Part shown: piece after piece, positions 1 through 8,449 of the stretch
How the letters are laid out: the number at the start of each line of letters is the position of its first letter
How positions within the stretch are numbered: the first letter of the stretch is position 1
Assembly (NCBI GenBank): GCA_017591395.1
Contig: WEDG01000466.1
Span: forward strand, 62,001 to 126,000
Direction: 5' to 3'
DNA: 64,000 bases
DNA from: Schistocephalus solidus
Lineage: Eukaryota; Platyhelminthes; Cestoda; Diphyllobothriidea; Diphyllobothriidae
Program-made: the position numbers and the translations under genes
Notes under the pieces: generated by a model
What the model saw: only the letters and a program-made list of their open reading frames with translations
Told to the model about the DNA's origin: nothing
Database searches by the model: none

Positions 1-315
1 TTTGCTATTTACTCAACGGAAGCGCATGTAATTAAGCGGATTCGGTAAAGTATTGTCTTTGCATTAATTCTGGCGTTTATCATAATAGGGCCACCATTTG
101 CCAAAAATTGGTGATAATTCCCACATGCCATCAAAAGCAAAGTTTATGATGCATAATCTAAAACAACTTGATGCAGGAATCAACCACCTGCTGTGCACAG
201 AATGAACAGGATTTTGCTCAAAAACTAAATGTGTGACTGCGTGCCGGGTTTTGAACGATTTCTTCCGGTCTACCGTCTAACGCATAAGTTAATGAAGAAA
301 AGTAAGTTTCTACAG
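1..315. other. Left flank, no gene recognised
   Basis: AT-rich sequence with no reading frame that I can tie to a protein family. It is probably an intron of the annexin gene whose 3' exons follow. A weak splice acceptor (pyrimidine-poor, ending TACAG) sits at 311-315, before the first annexin-like residues. Confidence 0.4.
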
Positions 316-508
316 TTAGACATTGTGTCCCAGGCCACGTACGAAGTCCTATCTGTAGGTGAAAGCATCCTACTGGGAGGCGCATTGAAAGGTACAGAAA
401 CTGATAATACGCTCCCTTAGCACGGCACTATGGCTAACCGCTTGCGTTCGAGGCGCAAAGTCTCCTTTCATCTGGCAGTCATATCACCGGCTTGATTTGT
501 TTTACCAG
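316..508 (+). pseudogene. Annexin repeat start, frame unclear (exon or decayed exon)
   Basis: One frame carries KGTETDNTL, which matches the KGxGTDxxTL start of an annexin repeat. It meets a TAG at 418-420. The neighbouring frame continues with about 30 residues up to FYQ at 508, which is where the repeat's middle helices should be, and the exon at 509 then continues in a third phase. Two single-base breaks would be needed to read through. Alternatively, a 118-bp GT-AG intron (391-508) joins in phase but removes half the repeat. Which of these is real cannot be settled from the DNA alone. Confidence 0.5.
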
Positions 509-3500
509 ATCCTAGCCGTACTCTGGAGAGCGACATCCACGCCGAAACAAAGGGCTTCTTTTGCAAGGCTCTTCTGAAGATCCTGCAGGCAAGTGCTCCT
601 GATCCAACACCCGAAAAATTGAAGCAGGGTCCAAACGCTATAGTGAATCTGCCGGAGGTGCAGAAGATTGTTGAGCAGCTAAGCAAGCTTGAACTTAAGT
701 AAGTATGATCAAGTAGTACAGCAACCTTTTATTTATAATGCTTCCATTTTTGCAGTCAGTGACACATGTCGTAAAGTTTTAACGGAAATGCTGAAGGGTC
801 TTTTTAAGTAGGTGGCTGTAAGATCGATAATTGTGTGGCCGTATCCCATTATATTACAGACAGGCCAGATTGCCGGCTTTAGAAAGCACATCTTTTAGGG
901 CTGCTTGAGAAGCATTAATCATTGTTATTGAACAAAGGATAACTAACAGTTTAAAAAAATATTTCAAATGATAAGGTTTTTAAAACCATGAAATTTCTAC
1001 TCAAGTGGAATCTTATCTGTCCGTTCATTTCTTCTCCATTTTCAGTATGGAAAGTATTCCATGTCCATTGAAGGATTTTATGAACATTATAGGGATTTTT
1101 CCTAATACCATAGAGGATCGTATGCCTTCCCCCGCACGGGAAGCATATAGTCTGTAGATTAACATACCTAAAATCGAATGTTTAGGCATGCGGGGCTCAA
1201 AATTATTCAGGAATTTGAAAATGTTTCATGAGGTTTTTTAAGACCGAAAATGTCCATTCATATAGCATTGTAGTCATTCTTTTATTAATTTCTCCCATGC
1301 AGTTTACAACATAATTCCCATCGATTACAAAGTCTTATGAACACTCTATGGTATTTTGTTTATGAAATACAGGAATGTAGGGTGTTCCTTACACCGAAAA
1401 CGTAGACTTTGTAGACTGAATAACCTTGGAGGATGGACCTCTCACTGATCGGTTACAGGACTCACTCATTCCTTTCTGCCTTGGAGCTTACTCTCGACTC
1501 CACCAGAAGCCGCACAGTGGCTATTAGTATAGGCAGATGAACAAGGCCGACAAAGACAAGGGAGACATGAGGCCATTTACAAGGAACTTGGAAATCAATA
1601 GAAAAAACCTCTACTACTTATGTAGGCAATTTTGCCAACGCCAGTTTTCACAAGTGGTCGAAAAGTATGCATTTTAAAGCTGGCATCATGGCGTGTCTGA
1701 AATATTGTGGAAAATTGCTGCAAGATAGTGAATGATACAGCTCCACTTATGGAATACGTACGAACCGGGAAAGCGTTTCTAAATTTCGGTTAACATTTAA
1801 TGAGATCGGCCACTGACTGAAATGGAGATGTTTCAAGGCTCTCATTGCAGTGCCACCACTACCACCACACACATATGGTGCAATCGTTTTTCCAGGTGCA
1901 AACCCAAACAACCACAGATTATTACATCCGTTGTGCATTTGAGAAAATCGCACATAAACACTCTGAAAACCACCTGAGAGTGCTTTTAGTTATGTAAAAT
2001 TGGTGTATTTGTTTATGCGAAACCTGCTTAAAAATTTTTTTTCCGCTAAAAGTACTGGATTTGGCTAAAACAGCGAATCGACCAGGATCGTGAGACGATC
2101 ATGCCGTTGGCATGACAGAAGCGGCAAGCGTGTAAACGGTCTGCCGCAGTACTCCTTGGCTAGACCAAAGTAGGCGTGTAGCTACGCCAAAGAAATGGCT
2201 TTTGTAAAAATAAACACGAGTAAGCAAGCGGTCAGGAAAATGATGTCCACTACGGGTTCATATACAACAGCTATGGAACATTCGATGCAACCGAGTTCAG
2301 CCATGTGCTGAAGAATGACCAAACAATCAGTTCAGTTCAATTTTTTTAAGGAAAAGATAGGCAAACGCCTTTGAACTCCCTCTTGGTTACAGTATGGCTA
2401 AAAAGGCTCTGGTATATCATGAAAATGTAAAAAAAGTTGGTTCACATAATAGCGTTCGGAAAATAAGCAGCTGTTGGCTAATCGAAGAGAGTAAACATAA
2501 ATGTGTACTCGCATATTACGAGTAGGATGATGACATGCTATTGTTGTTGACAAGATTCTCGTGAGTGAGGCATATGCGAAGAGTTTGAGATAATATAATG
2601 CTATAAAATTGGTACTGAAATATAGAAAGTAGTATTGTAATAATAAAAGTGTGATTCAACTGGGACGTGACTAAGAAGATCTGGGGATATTACAGTGGGC
2701 ACTGGTATACTGGTCCAGGTTTTTCTCAAAAGCTCAACGGAAGTAGCCATAACAACATCCAGAGGCAGAGCATTCCAAGCGTCGACCGCTCTCTTGGAGA
2801 AGAAGAACTTTCGTGTATCCAGTCTGGCCCCAGTTACACGTAGTTTGAGTGGATGACCTCTCAAGTTCGGGGTTGTTGCTAACTGGAAGAAGTCTCCAGG
2901 TATGAGGCAGTAGCCCTGACCACACATGATACGGAATGTTTGTATCAGGTCACCTCGTAGCTTCGATTCCACGAAACCTACTTACCCAGCTTCGGCCTCT
3001 TATGGTGCTCAACACTACAGACTATAACGTTTTTCTCTTAACAAAAGTCTTGCATATCGGCTAATCCTTGAGTTCGAAAGATCATTTTCGCGCCCAGACT
3101 GTTTCCCACATTGCAGTGAAAACATGCCATTCCGACTGCACATAAAATTTTTACCAAATTAACAAAAAGATCTTTGAATAACAATTTTGTCATCTCCGAA
3201 GCCGACAAGAGTGAGCCTCAAGGCAGAACGGGACAAGTGAAATCTAGTAGCAATCAGTGAGCGTTCATCAACGAATGCGGATAAGGAAAAATTTGGAAAA
3301 GTATACAGAAACTTTAATCGTTCGCGACTGGAATATGGAATGCAAACGTGGCGCCCCTGACTGAAAAAAGATTATAATTTGCTTGCAAGGGTTCATAGAA
3401 TGACAACGAAAAGTGTGAAAGGTTTAAATACTTTATCATACAATTGCAGATATGATGCGCTTAAGCTATTTCCCCTAGAGCACAGGCAGACCCATGGACC

Positions 3501-5103
3501 TACCGTATTGCCAGGAATAGGGACTTCGTTGTGCATTTCGGGCATTACTCTGCATTGGCCACAACAAAAAACATGCTCGGGACCTCCATCAAACATTTAA
3601 GAGCTTTGTCACATCTAGGTGTTCGTAGATACTCGTTTTCACGGCGAGCCATTTGCACTTGGAGCAGACTTCCCGAGGACGTTGTAATGGCAGACACAAC
3701 AGTGGCATTCAAACACAAACTAGATGAACATTTTCTAAAAAAAGATACTGTTCAACCGGTCAGGAAAGCACTGTCATACCAAACCAACGCTTTGCCCATA
3801 CCTACAGATAACAATACTCTTTCACGTTAGCCTTGATCCTTCAGAGGGCCTGTGCTCTAATCCTCACTTTTGAAAAAATAAGTCTTCTTAAAATGGCATA
3901 ACGTTAAATGAACTGTTTTTTTTAACTTATAGGAAGCCTGGTGCCAACGATAAGATCTTTATGGATGCTTTGACGGACAAGAATGTCTGGGATCTGGCTT
4001 CTATCGCTTACCTATACGAACAGGTAGCACTTATTGCCTCTTTTCGTCACAGAGCGACTTGTAGTATGAATTCAAAAGAAATTTATCTAAGGCTTATTTT
4101 AAGGTTGCGAGGAATTATTGTCAGTTTCTGAGTTCTTGACTGACGAGCGGTATTCTGTGAGGCTGACGATAACGTCCTTTAGATGAAGTTGTGACCGGCG
4201 AGTCCAAAGAAACATTTGTGATTGCTAGATTGCATGCTCTATTCAAAATGCAACCTAGAATTGTGGTCTATCAGCCTTTTGTGCCGTGAAAAACCGTGAC
4301 TAATGTCCTTTTTTCCTCTTCGCCTCCATAGAAAAATAAAAAATCCCTGTCGAAGCTCATTGAGGAGCAGACTGATGGAGATTACGAAGCCCTTCTTCAG
4401 GCCCTGAGTAAGTAAAACATTTGTGCTTTCTATACATGAAATCCGAGTATTTAAGGTAACATGGGCTCACATTCATAAGTCAACGTATATTATTTCCGTT
4501 TCGCAATTTTTATACACTGCTATAGTTGCGCAGACTATAAGGCAAATTAATAAAGGCACGGTTTTGCAAAAAAACACTTAAATTCATGATGGTGCTGAAG
4601 TTTTCTATGTAGGCCTCTATGGAGGCCGAATTTTTATGCAAGCTTACTTCTGTGGGCAATTCCACCCCACAAACTCTTCTGTCTCTATAGCTTGCCTGCA
4701 CAAATGTTATACTATTAAGTTAAAAACTGAATAAAGTCCAAGAGTATATAGCTCAGACTTCTGCCTACTTTAGTTCAACACGCCACCAACCGTCCGAAAT
4801 TCTATTCTGATCTGCTATTCAAATCCATGGACGGAAGCGGTACTCGGGACTTTCTTCTCATGCGAATCATGGTCCTCAGATCTGAAGTAAGACCGATTTG
4901 AGAACGAATTTCCTGATTACTGCTGTTTCAGTGCTTGCAAATCCACCTTCCTGCATAATACGCATCTTTTCCAGATCGATCTCAAGAACATCCAGGATCA
5001 ATTTGACCACGATCACCAGTCCCTGGAGAAGTGGATTAAGGGTGATACAAGTGGAGACTACGAGAAGCTGCTTCTAACCATTCTGGGTGTTGTGAAGAAT
5101 TAG
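316..5103 (+). CDS. Annexin, 3' part of gene (multi-exon, 5' end outside window)
   Basis: Annexins bind acidic phospholipid membranes in a Ca2+-dependent way through four ~70-residue repeats. Five exons (509-698, 3933-4023, 4332-4407, 4774-4886, 4975-5103) join in phase with GT-AG introns and give a protein tail that ends at a TAG in 5101-5103. The first of these exons carries the end of a repeat (SRTLESDIHAET, then ALLKIL) and a long linker. The next two form a repeat (FMDALTDKNVWDLASIAY, then DGDYEALLQAL). The last two form the final repeat (SMDGSGT, RIMVLRSEIDL, GDTSGDYEKLLLTIL). The final repeat keeps the canonical type II Ca2+ site: GSGT followed 38 residues later by the Asp of GDTSG. 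The preceding repeat lacks GxGT. Upstream repeats must lie left of the window. The large intron 699-3932 is filled with LINE fragments. Flatworms have several annexins, so I give no symbol. The family call is firm; the exact member is not. Confidence 0.93.
509..698 (+). CDS. Annexin exon (end of repeat plus linker)
   Basis: The acceptor is TTTTACCAG at 501-508 and the donor GTAAGT begins at 699. The exon enters with two bases of a split codon and leaves with two. The reading SRTLESDIHAET is a textbook annexin helix D/E sequence. The residues after ALLKILQAS form an unusually long, proline-containing linker to the next repeat. Confidence 0.9.
699..2330. other. Intron sequence, mostly unrecognised
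   Basis: First part of the large annexin intron. Apart from a short SINE-like piece (about 1505-1580), I see no coding homology, RNA gene or clear repeat. Short frames here have no recognisable composition. Confidence 0.5.
1505..1580 (-). repeat. SINE 3' body fragment
   Basis: The stretch containing GGCAGATGA and GACAAAGACAAGG matches the tail of the tRNA-derived SINE at 7870-8060 in the same orientation. The tRNA-like head is absent, so this is a 5'-truncated copy. Confidence 0.45.
2331..3000 (-). mobile_element. CR1-like LINE, 5'-truncated 3' end
   Basis: Reading on the minus strand gives the C-terminus of a CR1-type ORF2: LRGDLIQTFRI, then LRGHPLKLRVTGARLDTRKF, then VDAWNALPLDVVM. The 3' end is a short run of TGAAC-type 5-bp repeats at about 2331-2343, the same terminal motif as the other CR1 copies here. 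The reverse transcriptase core is missing, as expected from 5' truncation. It sits inside the annexin intron. Confidence 0.85.
3230..3840 (+). mobile_element. CR1-like LINE C-terminal fragment, decayed
   Basis: The + strand frames show RSRLEYGMQTW, LARVHRMTTKSVKGLN, LKLFPLEHRQTHG and then ICTWSRLPEDVVM, the same C-terminal region as the CR1 copy at 27201-27749 but more diverged and frameshifted. With the minus-strand copy immediately to the left it forms a tail-outward inverted pair within the annexin intron. Confidence 0.75.
3933..4023 (+). CDS. Annexin exon (repeat start)
   Basis: The acceptor is TTAACTTATAG ending at 3932 and the donor GTAGCA follows at 4024. One base completes the Lys codon split by the previous intron, then 30 codons follow ending in Gln. 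The residues FMDALTDKNVWDLASIAY match helices A-C of an annexin repeat. The Ca2+-loop GxGT is replaced by PGAND. Confidence 0.9.
4332..4407 (+). CDS. Annexin exon (repeat end)
   Basis: It follows the acceptor CTCCATAG at 4331 and precedes the donor GTAAGT at 4408. It encodes SLSKLIEEQTDGDYEALLQ, which is the D-E helix part of an annexin repeat, and leaves one base of a split codon that the next exon completes. Confidence 0.9.
4774..4886 (+). CDS. Annexin exon (last repeat, Ca2+-loop)
   Basis: It follows a CTTTAG acceptor at 4773 and ends before GTAAGA at 4887. It encodes SDLLFKSMDGSGT and then LLMRIMVLRSE. GSGT is the type II calcium loop of annexins, and MVLRSE matches the usual MVSRSE of repeat 4. 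Confidence 0.92.
4975..5103 (+). CDS. Annexin terminal exon
   Basis: It follows the acceptor TTTTCCAG at 4974. It encodes IDLKNIQDQF, then GDTSGDYEKLLLTIL and a short tail GVVKN before the stop TAG at 5101-5103. The Asp of GDTSG completes the Ca2+ site opened in the previous exon. Confidence 0.93.
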   Translation: MDLKNIQDQFDHDHQSLEKWIKGDTSGDYEKLLLTILGVVKN

Positions 5104-5271
5104 GAATTTTCCACTGTTTATGCTAAATTTATGGAAATAACTCCAAACATCGGTTACATTTGAAAATACAAACTCCCTTAGAATGACGACTTTTTGCAGG
5201 GGGATTATCTTTACAGATCAAGTTATTTCAAAACAGAACTAGCAAAACTATAGAAATTGGTGATCAGCGTA

Positions 5272-5277
5272 AATAAA
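5272..5277 (+). promoter_or_regulatory. Candidate polyadenylation signal of annexin
   Basis: This is the first AATAAA after the annexin stop codon, about 170 nt downstream, which gives a plausible short 3' UTR. No transcript evidence is available. Confidence 0.45.
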
Positions 5278-5929
5278 ATGCTCGACCGATGACGCTAAAA
5301 ATAGACGAAGTAAACATGCTTCAGAAAATGACAACGTGTAGCTGATTATATCATCATAATATTGGTTACCTTCCCATCCTTTGTCTGACGGATTGAGTAT
5401 GCAGTCTCTTTGAAAGGCACAAACTTCGGGCTGTGATTTTGCACGCATCAGGGCTTTCTTGGGGACATTATAAGGCAATCGTAAAGGAGGTCTGGTGCTC
5501 TGTTTACCAAATGATCAACTACCAGCGTGCAGGAATAAACTTTCAGTCAACGTTATAAACCACCAGTGGTTTCGGCTGGTACTCATAATCATTGGTCTGT
5601 CAGCAGAAAAACAGAGAGCCCATTAGGAATTAGAATACCTCCAGAAAGACAAATAGATAAGGTGGAACTAAAGCCTACTAGGGGTTTCTTCGGTTTGAAA
5701 ATATAGTCATAGACAAATGAACGCTACAATTAATAGTATCTGTAAAAGATATTAACAGTACTCGCCTTTCTGATGCATCCTTGTTTGATTATTTCAATCA
5801 GTCGCCAGATCAGACAGTGCAATTTAAAAGATACAAACGAGGGACTGCTAAATGGGTGGAAAACAGGAAGTTAAATATTATTGGTTAAAGAAAGATGGGG
5901 TTAAGTAAACAGTAGGCAGCAGGCGAACT
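5278..5929. other. Intergenic, nothing recognised
   Basis: AT-rich sequence with only short frames of no recognisable family. It contains no clear repeat structure. Confidence 0.5.
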
Positions 5930-6190
5930 TAACTCTAGACCCAACACCACCCATTTCACTGACCCTAAACTCAAATATAATCCAAAATCCAATTCTAACC
6001 TTCAACCATACCCAATCCTCACATTGATTCAAACCATAACCCGAAACCTTAACATAAACCAAACCCTGCCTTAAATCCTAACACTAAATCCTAAAACTCT
6101 AACCACTAAATCCGGAAGCCAACCGTAAACACCAGTTCTTTTCCCTAACTGCAGCCCATTAAATCTAAATGCTTACTTTAAATCCCAATA
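5930..6190. repeat. Degenerate telomere-like C-strand tract
   Basis: About 260 bp of C/A-rich sequence made of degenerate units such as CCCTAAACTC, TCTAACC, AAACCCTGCC, TCCTAACAC and TCTAACCAC. It resembles a decayed interstitial CCCTAA array. No perfect array of three or more units is present. Confidence 0.5.
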
Positions 6191-7100
6191 CTAAACCTGA
6201 ATGTTTTGTCACCGAATAGCCTTACCGTAAAATACCTACCTAAATAAAATAAATAGGCTTAGCTCATTTTTATCAATCCTAATAGAAACCGGCCAATCAA
6301 CCAGCCAAAGGATGCTTTGCCGTTGCAAACCACCCCAACTTGTGTTTATGAATCCACGTGCACTTGCGGATGCAAGTATATTGGGTGAACGCAAAGGCAA
6401 TTGGCAACCAGGGCCGCTGATCATTAGCCTAATTCGTTGTTAAAAAAGAAAATTAAGTACCACGTTATTCGATTACTAAATATCTATTAGACAGTGGGCA
6501 CTATGTAGACCTCAAAACAGCTTTCCAAGTACTTGTTCGGGCACGAACAACTCGGATTTTAAGCTACATGGAAGCGGTGTATATATGTAAGGAGAAACCC
6601 GACCTTTGCAAGCAACTAGACGTCGGGTCAATCTAAAATTTCCCCGCTACTTTTCACCCCTAAATATCTCATGGCTGTGAGTTGTCTAAACTCCTCCCCC
6701 ACCTTTTCTTTACTCTCTGAAGTTTAAAGCTAACGCATTAACATGATTATTCTTTACGTTGTACTCTGACCATTGCTGTTATGCATAGATTTTCTGTAAA
6801 TTTTAAGCGCTGTCCACTTCCATTCGTTATCTGTGTTATGCAAAGATGGTTTGCAGTTGATAAGATCTCACGAAATTTGTTGGTACTAATAAATCCTGCT
6901 GAATACACCTGTTTTAAATGTAAATTAATCAAAAGCCACGTTTACATATTCAATCACCCGACTTTGATTGACTGCAGTACACAAATAAGCGTTGGATCAG
7001 AATAAGATATACGTTGCACGCCATCTCCTCAACAATAAACTTGCGGCTTGTCAACGCGAACGTGTTGGGAATTTGAATGGACGCGTTGATTGCCAAACCG
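6191..7100. other. Intergenic, nothing recognised
   Basis: Short frames occur on both strands (for example 6781-7005) but none shows a recognisable domain, and overlapping frames on the opposite strand are equally long, so I do not call a gene. Confidence 0.45.
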
Positions 7101-7200
7101 TGTCACTCACTGCCTCGAAATTTCCAAAAGTTATTCAACCACATTTGGCCGCCTGTAAACGTAGTCCTTGCAGTCTGATCCCCACTTCGAATGTGGTGAA
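7101..7200 (+). repeat. ~100-bp direct repeat, left copy
   Basis: Starts TGTCACTCACTGCCTCGAAA and ends CACTTCGAATGTGGTGAA. It matches 8352-8449 in the same orientation with about a dozen differences by eye. The two copies bracket an RTE fragment and a SINE. Confidence 0.85.
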
Positions 7201-7890
7201 GGCAAAGGCGGTGGTGGTTGTTGTGGTGGGGGAAACAGGCGATGAGTATTGGGATGTGGTATCTATGTTTGCGGAAGTAATGGAATTGATGCCATGAGTG
7301 AGGGTAGGGGAGTCTGAAGGAGGGTTGGCATAATTTGAAGTAGTAGTTGGAATCGTCGGATTGTTGGTGCATTGGGTCCGAAGATGTCCAACCAGGCCGA
7401 TTCGCGAGCGGAAAATGCGTTGACAGCGCGGGCATGATGGCAGGGCTGGGCATCGACGATGTTGGTCCGGAGCGCTGGTGACTTTCGTGCCGCTCTTTTG
7501 GCCTTGGCGGCGGTGATCCAGTTGGCCTTATAGATTGCTGAACCAGTCTTTACGGATCTTCTCCATGCCGGTGATTCAGCTTCCTGGCTTGGTTCGAGTA
7601 GACGGTCCAGGTCTCCACTCCGTAAAGGAGTGGCATCAAGACGATGGCCTTGTACATCTTCAGTTTGGTGTTCAGGGAAATACTGTGGTGATTCCACACG
7701 GAGGCCAGCAGCCGGCCGAAGGCCTGACTAGCTTTGGAGATCCGTTGGGCAACCTCGTCATCGATTCTCGTGTTGCATGACGGCGTGCTTCCTAGATAAG
7801 CGAAGGATTCCACGTTTTTGAGTTGAGCACCGTTGACATTGATTCGGGGAGTATTGTATTCCGTGCGGGGTGGCAGCTAGTAGTAGAATA
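7201..7890 (-). mobile_element. RTE-type zinc-finger LINE, internally deleted fragment
   Basis: The minus strand encodes [16 protein letters not shown], part of the conserved region after the RT of this family, preceded by [20 protein letters not shown]. About 300 bp are then missing and the sequence resumes with AKAKRAARKSPA, the region before the zinc fingers. The fragment stops before the finger array. Several frameshifts are present. Confidence 0.85.
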
Positions 7891-8060
7891 GGCAGATGAC
7901 TATTGCTGACAAAGACAAGAGGGACTGGAATGGCCATTTCTAGCTTATTGGCCGTCGTCAGTCAGTCATAACCAATCCCAGGTAACGCACCACCTGAGGC
8001 TCGAAACCATGACCTGTTGATCAGAAGTCCAACGCTCTAACCATTTAGCCACGAGCTCGT
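7870..8060 (-). repeat. tRNA-derived SINE
   Basis: On the minus strand the head contains a Pol III A-box-like GTGGCTAAATGGTTAGAGCG (8033-8052) and a B-box-like GGTTTCGAGCC (7998-8008). A body follows with CTGACGA and GAAATGGCCATTCC, and a tail ends near 7870. The A and B boxes are spaced as in tRNA genes, but the sequence does not fold as a full tRNA. Related body or tail pieces occur near 1505, 46836 and 63050. Confidence 0.75.
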
Positions 8061-8351
8061 TTTCTTATCGGTTTAGGGCATTCATCAACGAATGCAAGGG
8101 GAGAAGAGTAAGCTAAAGTTAAGATAGTCGGGCTCCTCTGCACAGGTGTTCAAGTATCCTAGTAATATTTTCGTGAACTGCCGACCGTTGGTGTCAGCAG
8201 TCACTTCCCCGCGGTTTACGAAAATTCACAAAATCTAACGAGAAATCTTAACCTAGGAGAAGATTCAGACTCGCGATCCAAAGGATTTACAGACATAAAT
8301 CAATTTGTTGTATCTGTTTGACAACCGCCACGGTATTCATTGTCTAAGGAA

Positions 8352-8449
8352 TGTCACTCACTGCCTCGAAACTTCCAAAAGTTTCAAACATATTTGGCCG
8401 CCTGTAAACGTAGCCCGTGCAGTCTGCTCCCCACTTCGAAGGTGGTGAA
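8352..8449 (+). repeat. ~100-bp direct repeat, right copy
   Basis: This is the partner of 7101-7200. It ends with CACTTCGAAGGTGGTGAA, after which the two flanks diverge. It could be a long target-site duplication or two copies of an unrecognised repeat. Confidence 0.8.

Noticed and set aside
7263..7697. 144-codon minus ORF as a host gene
   Set aside because: It is the post-RT and pre-finger region of an RTE fragment, not an independent gene.
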